A stretch of DNA of 64,000 nucleotides from Clostridium sp. C105KSO13 (GTDB taxonomy: Bacteria > Bacillota > Clostridia > Lachnospirales > Lachnospiraceae): the NCBI RefSeq assembly GCF_001517425.1, contig NZ_FBWL01000167.1, forward strand, positions 1 through 64,000, written 5' to 3'. Position numbers and translations under genes: made by a program. The notes under the pieces were generated by a model. It was given only the letters and a program-made list of their open reading frames with translations, did not search any database and was not told the DNA's origin. Within the stretch, counting starts at the first letter, position 1. Every line of letters starts with the position of its first letter. Positions 42,947 to 52,512 of the stretch are shown piece after piece.

Positions 42947-45225
42947 GAGTGGTAAATCAGCCTGTACCTAAAGTAGACAGCCGGGCACTGGTTGCAGGAC
43001 AACCGGTATATACCGATGATCTGGCACCGGCGGACTGCCTGATTGTAAAACTGCTGAGAAGTCCTCATGCCCATGCACTGATTCAAGATATCCACTTGAC
43101 AAGAGCATTGGCAGTACCCGGAATCGAATGCATTTTGACATACAAGGATTGCCCGGATAAACGCTTTACTATGGCAGGTCAGTCATATCCGGAGCCAAGC
43201 CCTTATGACAGACTGATTTTAGATCAGCGAGTCAGGTTTGTAGGGGATGTTGTGGCGATTGTGGCGGGAAGCAGCAAGGAAGCTGTAAACAAAGCTTTAA
43301 AACTAATTAAAGTAAAATACCAATTGCTGGAGCCTTTGCTGGATTTTCGAAAGGCGAAAGACAATGCTATTTTAGTTCACCCGGAGGATGACTGGAAAAG
43401 CCTTTTCCCTGTGGGTGCTGATAATAAAAGAAACCTTTGTGCACATGAGGAAGAGGGGGAGGGAGATATCGAGGGGGTGCTGGCTTCCTGTGACTATGTA
43501 CTGGACAGAACTTATCATACTAAGGCTAACCAGCAGGCCATGATGGAGACCTTCCGCACTTATACCCATCTGGATACTTATGGAAGATTGAATGTAATAT
43601 CCTCCACCCAGATTCCGTTTCATGTACGCCGTATTCTGGCGACGGCTCTCGATATACCAAAGTCAAAGATCCGAGTCATCAAGCCCAGAATCGGCGGAGG
43701 TTTCGGTGCAAAGCAGACTGCGGTTACCGAAGTCTATCCGGCGCTGGTTACCTGGAAGACTGGAAAACCGGCAAAGATTATATTTACCCGGGAGGAATCT
43801 TTTATCGCATCGTCTCCCAGACATGAGATGGATGTCCGGGTCAGAATTGGGGCTGACAAGAGTGGAATTATAAAGGGAATCGATATGTATACCCTGTCCA
43901 ATACCGGGGCATTCGGAGAGCATGGGCCGACCACGGTGGGATTGTCGGGGCACAAATCTATTCCTCTTTATGGAAAAACAGAGGCTTTTCGCTTCATTTA
44001 TGATGTGGTTTATACAAATGTGATGTCTGCTGGAGCCTATCGGGGGTACGGTGCAACCCAGGGCATATTTGCGGTGGAGTCCGCCGTAAATGAACTGGCC
44101 GGGGTACTTGGCATGGATCCGGTTGTGCTGCGTGAAATGAACATGGTGAAGGAGGGGCAGATTATGCCCGCTTACTATGGAGAGACTGCAAACAGCTGTG
44201 CCCTTGACCGCTGCCTGGCGCGGGCAAAGAAGATGATTGATTGGGAACATAAATATCCCTGCCGGGATATGGGAGGCGGCAAAGTCCGCGGCGTAGGTGT
44301 AGCTATGGCTATGCAGGGCTCCGGTATTGCCGCTCTGGACACGGCATCCGTGGAAATCAGGATCAACGATGATGGGTTCTACACTCTGATGGCAGGCTCT
44401 ACAGATATGGGAACAGGAAGCGATACCGTACTGGCTCAGATAGCTGCCGAATGTCTGGACTGCAGCATGGAGGAAATTGTCGTACACGGTGTAGATACAG
44501 ATTCTTCCCCTTATGACTGCGGCTCCTATGCATCCAGCACAACTTATGTGACAGGAATGGCTGTACTTAAGACCTGTGAAACACTGCGGCAAAAAATTTG
44601 TGACAGAGGAGCGGCCTTCATGGACTGTGCTCCGGAGGATGTGGAGTTTGACGGGGAAAAGGTCTGGAATTTAAAAACCGGAGAAAGCATAGCCAGACAG
44701 GAAATCGGCAACCGTGTGATGTGTAATAATGAAAAAGCACTGTACGCAAGCGAGGCATTTTCATCTCCGGTATCTCCTCCCCCATTTATGGTCGGCATGG
44801 CCGAGGTAGAGATAGATAAGGAGACGGGGCAGGCTGAAATGATAGATTATGTGGCAGTGGTAGACTGTGGAACCGTGATGAACCCCAATCTGGCAAGAGT
44901 TCAGACAGAGGGCGGAATTGCCCAGGGAATCGGCATGGCACTTTGTGAGGATATTGTGTATAACCAAAATGGAAAGAATTATAGCAACTCATTTATGCAG
45001 TATAAAATTCCCAGCCGTTTAGACGTAGGAGAGATTCGCGTTGAGTTTGAGAGCAGCTACGAACCTACCGGACCCTTTGGGGCGAAATCTATAGGGGAGA
45101 TTGTAATAAATACCCCACCTCCGGCTATTGTAAATGCTATACAGAATGCAACCGGTGTTTTGATAAGAGAACTTCCCGTTACTGCTGAGAAAATTTACTA
45201 TGGACTGAAAAATAAAGAGAAATGA
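42943..45225 (+). CDS. molybdenum hydroxylase large (molybdopterin-binding) subunit
   Basis: A 760-residue catalytic subunit of the xanthine dehydrogenase/CO dehydrogenase family. Molybdopterin contacts: IGGGFGAKQTAVTE (about residue 250), SAGAYRGYGATQG (about 362) and the C-terminal GPFGAKSIGEI with the catalytic Glu (about 711). The substrate (a purine, nicotinate or other heterocycle, or an aldehyde) cannot be told from this. No molybdenum cofactor biosynthesis or XdhC-type maturation gene is within the window. Length is typical for the three-subunit form. Confidence 0.9.
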   Translation: MRVVNQPVPKVDSRALVAGQPVYTDDLAPADCLIVKLLRSPHAHALIQDIHLTRALAVPGIECILTYKDCPDKRFTMAGQSYPEPSPYDRLILDQRVRFVGDVVAIVAGSSKEAVNKALKLIKVKYQLLEPLLDFRKAKDNAILVHPEDDWKSLFPVGADNKRNLCAHEEEGEGDIEGVLASCDYVLDRTYHTKANQQAMMETFRTYTHLDTYGRLNVISSTQIPFHVRRILATALDIPKSKIRVIKPRIGGGFGAKQTAVTEVYPALVTWKTGKPAKIIFTREESFIASSPRHEMDVRVRIGADKSGIIKGIDMYTLSNTGAFGEHGPTTVGLSGHKSIPLYGKTEAFRFIYDVVYTNVMSAGAYRGYGATQGIFAVESAVNELAGVLGMDPVVLREMNMVKEGQIMPAYYGETANSCALDRCLARAKKMIDWEHKYPCRDMGGGKVRGVGVAMAMQGSGIAALDTASVEIRINDDGFYTLMAGSTDMGTGSDTVLAQIAAECLDCSMEEIVVHGVDTDSSPYDCGSYASSTTYVTGMAVLKTCETLRQKICDRGAAFMDCAPEDVEFDGEKVWNLKTGESIARQEIGNRVMCNNEKALYASEAFSSPVSPPPFMVGMAEVEIDKETGQAEMIDYVAVVDCGTVMNPNLARVQTEGGIAQGIGMALCEDIVYNQNGKNYSNSFMQYKIPSRLDVGEIRVEFESSYEPTGPFGAKSIGEIVINTPPPAIVNAIQNATGVLIRELPVTAEKIYYGLKNKEK

Positions 45226-45324
45226 ACTTCATAAGGCAGAACATCGGTTTCCATGATGCCCCGTGGCAGCCCACATCCCGATAGTTATGCATTATTAACA
45301 AAATTGCATAAAATTAGATACAAG

Positions 45325-45366
45325 AGAGCAAAATGATAATTATTTTCATTTTGCTCTTGTTTTTTG
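45325..45366 (+). terminator. strong terminator
   Basis: A perfect 12-bp stem (45325-45336 with 45346-45357) followed by a T-run, ending the molybdenum hydroxylase operon and overlapping the -35 region of the pfl promoter. Confidence 0.9.
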
Positions 45367-45385
45367 CAAAATGTGATGTTATACT
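45357..45385 (+). promoter_or_regulatory. candidate pfl promoter
   Basis: TTGTTT (45357-45362) and TATACT (45380-45385) with 17-nt spacing, about 50 nt ahead of the pflB start. The -35 sits in the T-run of the preceding terminator. Confidence 0.45.
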
Positions 45386-45434
45386 GTGCGTGAAATCAAA
45401 GAAAACCCGCATTTATCGGAGGAGGATCTTATAT

Positions 45435-47687
45435 ATGAAACAGTATGAACAATGGGATGGTTTTAATGGAAGACTCTGGAAAGAGGATATCGATGTTCGT
45501 GATTTTGTACAAAAAAACTATACTCCTTATGCAGGAGATGAAAGCTTCCTGGCAGAACCTACAGAGGCGACAAACCAATTATGGGGCAAACTTCAGCAGC
45601 TTCAGAAAGAAGAGCGTGCCAAAGGCGGCGTTCTGGATATGGAGATTGAGGTGGTTTCCGGACTGACAGCTTACGGGCCAGGATATATTGATGAAGAAGT
45701 AAAAGACTTAGAGCAGGTAGTAGGGCTTCAGACAGATAAGCCGCTGAAAAGAGCTTTTATGCCTTATGGCGGTATTAAGATGGCAGAACAGGCATGCACA
45801 ACTTATGGATATCAGCCCAGCGAAAAGCTGCATGAGATTTTCACAAAGTATCATAAGACACATAATCAGGGAGTATTTGACATTTACACCCCGGAAATGA
45901 AAAAAGCGCGTCACAATAAAATTATCACCGGGCTTCCGGACACATACGGAAGAGGGCGTATTGTGGGCGACTACCGCCGGGTTGCGCTTTACGGAATAGA
46001 CCTTCTTATTGAAAAGAAGATGGAAGACTTCAACGAAACTGAAAGACACGGAATGAAAGGAACAGATTTCCGTCTCCGTGAAGAGGTGGCAGATCAGCTG
46101 AAGGCTCTGAAAGAAATGAAAGAAATGGCAGCAGTCTACGGTTATGATATTTCTCAGCCCGCAAAAAATGCAAAAGAAGCAGTACAGTGGCTGTATTTTG
46201 GATACCTGGCAGCGATTAAGACACAGAACGGTGCAGCTATGAGTGTTGGGCGTATCTCTACATTCCTGGATATTTATATTCAGAGAGATATGGAAAAAGG
46301 TCTGATAAATGAGACCCAGGCTCAGGAATTGGTTGACCACCTGGTTATGAAATTTAGAATGGTGAAGTTTGCAAGGATTCCTTCCTATAACGAACTGTTC
46401 TCCGGTGATCCGGTATGGGCGACCCTGGAGGTAGCAGGAATCGGGCAGGACGGGCGTCCTATGGTTACGAAAAATGACTATCGTTTTCTTCACACCCTGG
46501 AAGACATGGGACCTTCACCGGAGCCAAACCTGACAGTGCTGTATTCCTCAAGACTGCCGGAGAGCTTTAAGAAATATGCTTCCCACATTTCAATTGCCAC
46601 AAGTTCTATCCAGTACGAGAACGACGATGTTATGCGTCCGGTATGGGGGGATGACTATTCAATCTGCTGCTGTGTATCAGCCACACAGACAGGTAAGGAA
46701 ATGCAGTTCTTCGGTGCCCGTGCCAATCTGGCAAAATGTCTGCTCTATGCAATCAACGGTGGCCTGGATGTGAAGTCAGGACAACAGGTGGGACCGGCAT
46801 ATAAACCGATTACTTCTGAATATCTGGATTATGATGAGGTGATGGATAAGTATGACAAGATGATGGAGTGGTTGGCTAAGTTGTATGTGGATACATTGAA
46901 CATGATTCATTATATGCATGATAAATATTATTACGAAGCTGCGGAAATGGCTCTGATTGATACAGACGTGAGAAGAACATTTGCAACAGGAATTGCAGGT
47001 TTCTCTCATGTGGTTGATTCTTTAAGTGCAATCAAGTATGCTAAAGTTAAGGCAATCCGTGATGAGTCAGGTGCAGCTGTGGACTTCAAGACAGAGGGAG
47101 ACTTCCCGAGATACGGAAACGATGATGACCGTGCAGATGATATTGCAGTGTGGCTGCTGAAAACCTTCATGGGCAAATTGAGAAAATGCCATACCTACAG
47201 AAATTCAGAACCTACTACTTCAATTTTGACCATTACTTCTAATGTAGTATATGGCAAAGCAACAGGCTCACTTCCGGATGGCAGAAAAGCCGGGGAGCCC
47301 CTGGCACCGGGCGCAAACCCTTCTTACGGTGCAGAACAGAATGGACTATTAGCTTCTCTGAACTCAGTTGCAAAACTTCCTTATGAAGATGCACTGGACG
47401 GCATTTCAAATACACAGACAATCAGTCCGGGAGCATTGGGACACAATCCTAAAGAACGTATTGACAATCTGACTCATGTGCTGGATGGGTATTTTGATCA
47501 GGGAGCACATCATCTGAATGTCAATGTATTCGGAAAAGAAAAATTGATTGATGCTATGGAACATCCGGAAAAAGAAGAGTATGCCAACTTTACAATCCGT
47601 GTGTCCGGGTATGCAGTGAAGTTTATCGATTTGACACGTGAACAGCAGATGGATGTTATTTCCAGGACATGCCACGCAGAAATGTAA
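45435..47687 (+). CDS. pflB: formate C-acetyltransferase (pyruvate formate-lyase)
   Basis: A 750-residue glycyl-radical enzyme that splits pyruvate with CoA into acetyl-CoA and formate, a core step of mixed-acid fermentation. The active-site cysteine pair is in [18 protein letters not shown] (about residue 414), followed by [16 protein letters not shown]. The radical glycine is in [12 protein letters not shown] near the C-terminus (about residue 729). The start at 45435 follows GGAGGAGG; a longer frame to 45333 has no ribosome site and runs into the terminator. It is followed by its activase gene, with tandem hairpins in between. Confidence 0.97.
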   Translation: MKQYEQWDGFNGRLWKEDIDVRDFVQKNYTPYAGDESFLAEPTEATNQLWGKLQQLQKEERAKGGVLDMEIEVVSGLTAYGPGYIDEEVKDLEQVVGLQTDKPLKRAFMPYGGIKMAEQACTTYGYQPSEKLHEIFTKYHKTHNQGVFDIYTPEMKKARHNKIITGLPDTYGRGRIVGDYRRVALYGIDLLIEKKMEDFNETERHGMKGTDFRLREEVADQLKALKEMKEMAAVYGYDISQPAKNAKEAVQWLYFGYLAAIKTQNGAAMSVGRISTFLDIYIQRDMEKGLINETQAQELVDHLVMKFRMVKFARIPSYNELFSGDPVWATLEVAGIGQDGRPMVTKNDYRFLHTLEDMGPSPEPNLTVLYSSRLPESFKKYASHISIATSSIQYENDDVMRPVWGDDYSICCCVSATQTGKEMQFFGARANLAKCLLYAINGGLDVKSGQQVGPAYKPITSEYLDYDEVMDKYDKMMEWLAKLYVDTLNMIHYMHDKYYYEAAEMALIDTDVRRTFATGIAGFSHVVDSLSAIKYAKVKAIRDESGAAVDFKTEGDFPRYGNDDDRADDIAVWLLKTFMGKLRKCHTYRNSEPTTSILTITSNVVYGKATGSLPDGRKAGEPLAPGANPSYGAEQNGLLASLNSVAKLPYEDALDGISNTQTISPGALGHNPKERIDNLTHVLDGYFDQGAHHLNVNVFGKEKLIDAMEHPEKEEYANFTIRVSGYAVKFIDLTREQQMDVISRTCHAEM

Positions 47688-47726
47688 AGCTGTAAGCTAG
47701 ATATAAAAGGTTTGATCCACCATGCA

Positions 47727-47768
47727 AAGGGGTCTGACCCCTTCCGCAAAAGGGTCAGACCCTTTTGC
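47727..47768 (+). terminator. tandem GGGTC-N-GACCC hairpins between pflB and pflA
   Basis: Two successive perfect hairpins, 47727-47733/47737-47743 and 47746-47755/47759-47768, share an almost identical core (CTG and CAG loops). They probably terminate or attenuate, so PflA is made in smaller amounts than PflB. Confidence 0.7.
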
Positions 47769-47810
47769 GATTGACAACAATCTAATTTTATCAAATATGA
47801 GGTGAAGATT

Positions 47811-48569
47811 ATGAAAGGACAAAAAGAATTGACAGGATATATTCATTCGTTGGAAAGCTTTGGTTCCGTAGACGGACCTGGTGTGCGGTATGTGATTTTC
47901 ATGAGCGGCTGTGCAATGCGCTGCCAGTTCTGCCATAATCCCGACACCTGGAACATGCATTCCGGCACACAGTACACAGCAGATGAACTTCTGACCAAAG
48001 CCGGAAAGTACCGTTCCTATTGGGGGAGTGAAGGGGGAATCACCGTAAGCGGGGGCGAGCCGCTGCTGCAGATAGATTTTCTGACTGAGTTGTTCCGAAA
48101 AGCAAAGAAGGAGGGGATTCACACTGCGCTGGACACAAGTGGTAATCCCTTCACAAGAAATGAACCGTTTTTTGGAAAATTTCAGGAATTATTAAAATAC
48201 ACAGATTTAATATTGCTGGATATCAAGCATATAGATGAGGAGCAGCACCGAATACTGACAGGATGCACAAACAGCAATATTCTGGACATGGCAGAGTATC
48301 TGTCAGAAATCGGAAAGCCTGTATGGATCAGGCATGTTCTGGTTCCCGGACGAAGTGATAAAGATGAGTATTTAAAAAAGCTGGATATCTTCCTTCAAAA
48401 GCTGCATAATGTAGAAAAAGTGGAAGTTCTCCCCTACCATACACTTGGGACATATAAGTGGAAGGAACTGGGGCTTACCTATCCGCTGGAGGGCGTAAAA
48501 CCTCCATCCAAAAGGCGCGTGGAGAATGCCAGGCGGCTGCTCCATGCCGAGGAGGAAGAGAAAGAGTGA
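47811..48569 (+). CDS. pflA: pyruvate formate-lyase-activating enzyme
   Basis: A 252-residue radical SAM enzyme that puts the glycyl radical on PflB. The cluster motif is CAMRCQFCHNPDTW (C-x3-C-x2-C, about residues 30-43), after the family opening GYIHSLESFGSVDGPG. SGGEPLL (about residue 82) binds SAM. Start at 47811 uses GAGGTGA at 47799-47805; the GTG at 47802 lies within that site. Pairs with pflB upstream. Confidence 0.96.
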   Translation: MKGQKELTGYIHSLESFGSVDGPGVRYVIFMSGCAMRCQFCHNPDTWNMHSGTQYTADELLTKAGKYRSYWGSEGGITVSGGEPLLQIDFLTELFRKAKKEGIHTALDTSGNPFTRNEPFFGKFQELLKYTDLILLDIKHIDEEQHRILTGCTNSNILDMAEYLSEIGKPVWIRHVLVPGRSDKDEYLKKLDIFLQKLHNVEKVEVLPYHTLGTYKWKELGLTYPLEGVKPPSKRRVENARRLLHAEEEEKE

Positions 48570-48644
48570 AATTTAGTTAGTTTTAAAAGCAGAGAGCGTA
48601 TATTTCTATTCATCTGGTACATGCTAATCTTGAGGTGAAGAAGT

Positions 48645-50096
48645 ATGTCTGAAAAATCTATTTGGAGTGAGTCTGCACCTGGAAAAATGCGCTGTTCACT
48701 CCAGGGAAATATACGCACCAATGCGGTGATTATCGGCGGTGGAATGGCAGGAATTCTGACCGCCTATTTTTTAGGCCAGGCGGGGATACCCTGTATTGTG
48801 TTGGAAGCAGATAGAATCGGTAGCGGGCAGACGAAAAACACAACTGCAAAGGTGACCTCCCAACACGGTCTGATATATGAAAAGTTGTTGCAGGACGTGG
48901 GATTGGAGAAGGCAAAACAATATGCCCAGGCAAATCAGGAGGCAATTGAAAGATATCGAAATCTTGCGGGAATGTTAAAAGATGATGTAGACTGGGTAGA
49001 CTGTTCCGCCTATTTATATACAAAAGAAAATACAAAAAAGCTGCAGCGGGAATTTGAGGCAGCTAAGAAGGTCGGTATCACGGCTGAACTTACAGAGAAG
49101 ACAAGACTTCCCTTTGAAGTAAAACAGGAATTAGAATTCAAGGGACAAGGACAGTTCCATCCTCTGAAATTTTTATATAGTCTGGCAGAAGATGTTACTG
49201 TATATGAAAAGACAAAAGTGAAGTTTGTAGAAGGGCATGTAGTGAAAACGGATTCGGGAGAAATACATGCGGAGAATATTGTATTCGCATGTCATTATCC
49301 ATTTCAGAATAAACCAGGCTACTATTTCCTGCGCATGCATCAGGAAAGAAGCTATGTTCTGGCGGTAAAATCCGGTAGTATACTGGACGGTATGTATTAT
49401 GGTATTGATGAAGATGGAGTTTCTCTCCGACACTGGGGAGAATATCTGCTTCTGGGAGGAGGAAGTCACCGTACCGGTAAAAAGATATGTGAAAATCCCT
49501 ATGATTATTTAACGCGTGTGGCAGATGAATACTGGCCGGGATGTCCCGAGGCTGCCCACTGGTCTGCGCAGGACTGCATGACGCTGGACCAAATACCCTA
49601 TATTGGGCAGTACAGCCGAAATCGGCCATACTGGTATGTGGCGACTGGGTTTAAGAAATGGGGAATGACAGGTTCAATGGTGTCAGCTATGCTCTTGTCC
49701 GACCTTATTTGCAAAAGAAAAAGTAAATATGCAGAAGTGTTTTCTCCTCTGCGGTTTCATATGCAGACTTCTGTGGGGCCGTTATTCAATGAAAGCGGTC
49801 ATGCGGCAGCTGGATTGATGAAGCGGGCGGCAGGAGCGCCGGAAGATAAGCTGGAAGCTCTGCGTCCGGGGCAAGGCAGCATTATTGAACACGATGGCAG
49901 AAAGTACGGTGCATATAAGGATGAATCCGGCAGGGTGTATATGGTATCGGCGAGATGCCCGCACCTGGGGTGTCAGCTTCAATGGAACAAAGTGGAAAAA
50001 AGCTGGGACTGTCCATGTCACGGCTCACGTTTTGACTTTATGGGCAGACGTTTGGATGAACCTGCACAGGAAGATATAGAATGCCATACATGCTGA
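48645..50096 (+). CDS. FAD-dependent oxidoreductase with C-terminal Rieske domain
   Basis: A 483-residue two-domain protein. The N-terminal DAO-type FAD domain has the dinucleotide motif VIIGGGMAGILTAYFLG (about residues 27-43) and the E at the end of its second strand. The C-terminal about 95 residues are a Rieske [2Fe-2S] domain with CPHLGC (about 442) and CPCHGSRFDF (about 460), giving the C-x-H and C-x2-H ligand set. The fusion is known in this family, but its substrate is not. Electrons could pass from a substrate amine or alcohol through FAD to the cluster. It is single in its context. Confidence 0.88.
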   Translation: MSEKSIWSESAPGKMRCSLQGNIRTNAVIIGGGMAGILTAYFLGQAGIPCIVLEADRIGSGQTKNTTAKVTSQHGLIYEKLLQDVGLEKAKQYAQANQEAIERYRNLAGMLKDDVDWVDCSAYLYTKENTKKLQREFEAAKKVGITAELTEKTRLPFEVKQELEFKGQGQFHPLKFLYSLAEDVTVYEKTKVKFVEGHVVKTDSGEIHAENIVFACHYPFQNKPGYYFLRMHQERSYVLAVKSGSILDGMYYGIDEDGVSLRHWGEYLLLGGGSHRTGKKICENPYDYLTRVADEYWPGCPEAAHWSAQDCMTLDQIPYIGQYSRNRPYWYVATGFKKWGMTGSMVSAMLLSDLICKRKSKYAEVFSPLRFHMQTSVGPLFNESGHAAAGLMKRAAGAPEDKLEALRPGQGSIIEHDGRKYGAYKDESGRVYMVSARCPHLGCQLQWNKVEKSWDCPCHGSRFDFMGRRLDEPAQEDIECHTC

Positions 50097-50175
50097 CAAA
50101 GGGATAAATATTAGAAATGAAGGTTATTTTAAAATAGTAGCTTTGTAGGAAAATAGGCAGGGAGGCTAAACTAAG

Positions 50176-51072
50176 ATGCAGACTCGTTATTTTCATGGAG
50201 ACAAGAAGCATTCTCCATATTTTGAGGGCTGGTATTTAAAGCATCAGATCGAGGAAAAGACTATTGCATTTATTCCGGCGGTCCATGCAGATAAGAATGG
50301 AAAATGGAGTGCCTCCTTACAGGTACTACTAAGTGACGGTAAAAATGACGGAGCGTGGTATCTGCCCTGGCCTACAAAGGAGTGTAAAGTTGAAAGAAAC
50401 AAGTTTAGGGTGCAGCTGGGAGAAAACATATTTTCCGAAAAGGGGATATCTATTGATATAGAAAATGAGAAACTTTCGGTTCACGGAAAAGTTGCTTATT
50501 CAGGGTTTCAAAAAATCCGGGGCGATATTATGGGGTTTTTTAGATTTCTTCCGCTTATGCAGTGCAGCCATGGTGTTATTAGTATGTGTCACAGTTTGAA
50601 AGGAAATCTTAAAATTAACGGAGAAATTATTAAGTTTACAGGCGGCAAGGGTTATATTGAAACAGACTGGGGCCGGTCTTTTCCCAGGGATTATCTTTGG
50701 ACACAATGTTGGTTTGGGGATAAAAACAGTATTATGGTATCTGCCGCTGACGTTCCTATCATGAGAAAAAGTTTCAGAGGGTGTATCTGTGCCATCCATT
50801 ACAATAGGAAAGAGTATCGGCTTGGAACTTATTACGGAGCAAGAATTCCTGTATATGGAGATGGAAGAATTGCACTGAAGGAAGGTCGGAAGTTGTTGAA
50901 GGTTACAAGACTGGATGAGCATCCTTTCAAGCTTAGGGCGCCGGCTTTGGGAAGCATGGAACGAATGATTAAGGAGAGCCCGATATGCCGGGTGCGGTAT
51001 GAGTTTTGGGTGGGAAAGAAAAAACTCATCGATATAATATCCGGGCAGGCATCCTATGAACAGGTACTTTGA
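50176..51072 (+). CDS. tocopherol cyclase-like protein
   Basis: A 298-residue cytoplasmic protein that resembles the tocopherol cyclase-like Pfam family by its opening (YFHGDKKHSPYFEGWYLKHQ, residues 4-23), GYIETDWGRSFP (about residue 160) and the WTQCWF segment. In bacteria without tocopherol its role is unknown; the fold is a lipocalin-like barrel that may bind a lipid. It stands alone, with a ribosome site (GGGAGG) and a separate promoter following it. Family call by pattern recognition. Confidence 0.7.
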   Translation: MQTRYFHGDKKHSPYFEGWYLKHQIEEKTIAFIPAVHADKNGKWSASLQVLLSDGKNDGAWYLPWPTKECKVERNKFRVQLGENIFSEKGISIDIENEKLSVHGKVAYSGFQKIRGDIMGFFRFLPLMQCSHGVISMCHSLKGNLKINGEIIKFTGGKGYIETDWGRSFPRDYLWTQCWFGDKNSIMVSAADVPIMRKSFRGCICAIHYNRKEYRLGTYYGARIPVYGDGRIALKEGRKLLKVTRLDEHPFKLRAPALGSMERMIKESPICRVRYEFWVGKKKLIDIISGQASYEQVL

Positions 51073-51082
51073 GAAAATTCTA

Positions 51083-51111
51083 TTGAGTTACCCTGTTTTT
51101 CCGTTTATAAT
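51083..51111 (+). promoter_or_regulatory. good sigma-A promoter
   Basis: TTGAGT (51083-51088) and TATAAT (51106-51111) with 17-nt spacing, about 55 nt before the DUF4317 gene. Confidence 0.7.
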
Positions 51112-51166
51112 AGAAAAATGGGGTGTTTTCATCCCTGTATTAAAAACGTGTAAAGAGGGAAGATAA

Positions 51167-52327
51167 ATGAATAAGAAAGAAGTACTTGAAATCAGAAAAC
51201 AGTTTACTCCGGCTGATTGTGCCATCACCCGTATCTGCGGCTGCTATGTGGACCATGAAAAAAATAAGAGAATGGAGTCCAGAGATGCATTTCTCTCTCT
51301 GCCTGAGGAGGAAGCCTTTAAGTATTTTGATATTTTCAAGAAGACGCTGTCAGGAACAATGGGAAAGAATATGCTTCATATGGAGTTCCCACTGGATTCG
51401 GAGATGCCGGGGGGCACACAGGAATTTCTGCTAAAGCTAAGAGACAGCAAGCTGGAAGATGACGGGCTTTTGGAGGAGTTCTATGATAAGATTATAGAAA
51501 GCTACATATATGAGGAAAATTATTATATTGTTTTAATTCATGCTGCGTATGATATTCCGGGCAAATCCTCTGACGGTATTGAAATGTTTGATGCGTCTGA
51601 TAATGTGTACGAGTATCTTTTATGCAGCATTTGTCCGGTAGCCCTGTCCAAACCGGGACTTTATTACAATACCGAGGATAACCGGATCCAGGACAGAATC
51701 CGGGATTGGATAGTGGACAAGCCGGATAAGGGGTTCTTATTCCCTGCATTTACCGATAGAAACATGGATATTCACGGGGTACTTTACTATACAAAGAAAT
51801 CAGAAGATTTGCAGGAACAACTGATTGAAGATGTCCTGGGGGCAAAAACCCCTATGTCTGCGGATACCCAGAAAGAGACATTTCAAATGTTGATTGAGGA
51901 CACTCTGGGTGAGGATGGTGACTATGAAACGGTTCGTAATATCCATGAAACGCTGAATGAAATGATAGAGGAGCACAAGGAAGAACCTGAACCACTGGCA
52001 CTGGACAAGACAGATATGAAGAAGATTTTTGAAAAAAGTGGTGTTCCCAATGAAAACATGGAAAGCTTTGATAAGAATTTTGAGGAGACGGCGGGAGAGA
52101 AAGCTTCTCTATTAGCATCAAATATTACGGAGACAAGAAAATTTAATATTGAGACACCAGATGTTATTATTAAAGTAAATCCGGAGAGAACGGATTTGGT
52201 GGATACCCGTGTCATCGACGGAAGACAGTGCCTTGTAATCGCGGTGGATGATCATATAGAAGTCAACGGAGTGAATGTAAGGACCCTCAAAAGTATGAAA
52301 GCAGAACCGGAAAGAGAGGTGGAATAA
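51167..52327 (+). CDS. DUF4317 family protein
   Basis: A 386-residue protein that fits the DUF4317 family, common in Lachnospiraceae and Ruminococcaceae. The family opening is MNKKEVLEIRKQF followed by a segment with paired cysteines (ICGCYV, about residues 23-28). The C-terminus is acidic and hydrophilic. No membrane segments or catalytic motif are recognised. It has its own promoter and the next gene is unrelated, so context gives no function. Confidence 0.8.
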   Translation: MNKKEVLEIRKQFTPADCAITRICGCYVDHEKNKRMESRDAFLSLPEEEAFKYFDIFKKTLSGTMGKNMLHMEFPLDSEMPGGTQEFLLKLRDSKLEDDGLLEEFYDKIIESYIYEENYYIVLIHAAYDIPGKSSDGIEMFDASDNVYEYLLCSICPVALSKPGLYYNTEDNRIQDRIRDWIVDKPDKGFLFPAFTDRNMDIHGVLYYTKKSEDLQEQLIEDVLGAKTPMSADTQKETFQMLIEDTLGEDGDYETVRNIHETLNEMIEEHKEEPEPLALDKTDMKKIFEKSGVPNENMESFDKNFEETAGEKASLLASNITETRKFNIETPDVIIKVNPERTDLVDTRVIDGRQCLVIAVDDHIEVNGVNVRTLKSMKAEPEREVE

Positions 52328-52512
52328 TAAGCGGCAGAGATTGAAAATTCTTGTCAAATGTGATATTGTTAAAACATGGACAAAGCAAGACAAAACTATA
52401 ATAACAGCCTTGCAGGCATGGGGAATGTCTGATGTGCTGTCTCATTGGCCTTCAGCATAATATCAATAAGACAGTGCACTAATATGAAATGTCCGGAAAG
52501 GGTGGCAGTTTA

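Noticed and set aside
43663-44592. 309-residue antisense frame inside the molybdenum hydroxylase large subunit
   Set aside because: Rich in His, Cys and Ser with no family pattern; the plus-strand frame is an unmistakable catalytic subunit.
45333-45434. Extended N-terminus of PflB
   Set aside because: It runs into the terminator and promoter; GGAGGAGG lies directly before the ATG at 45435.
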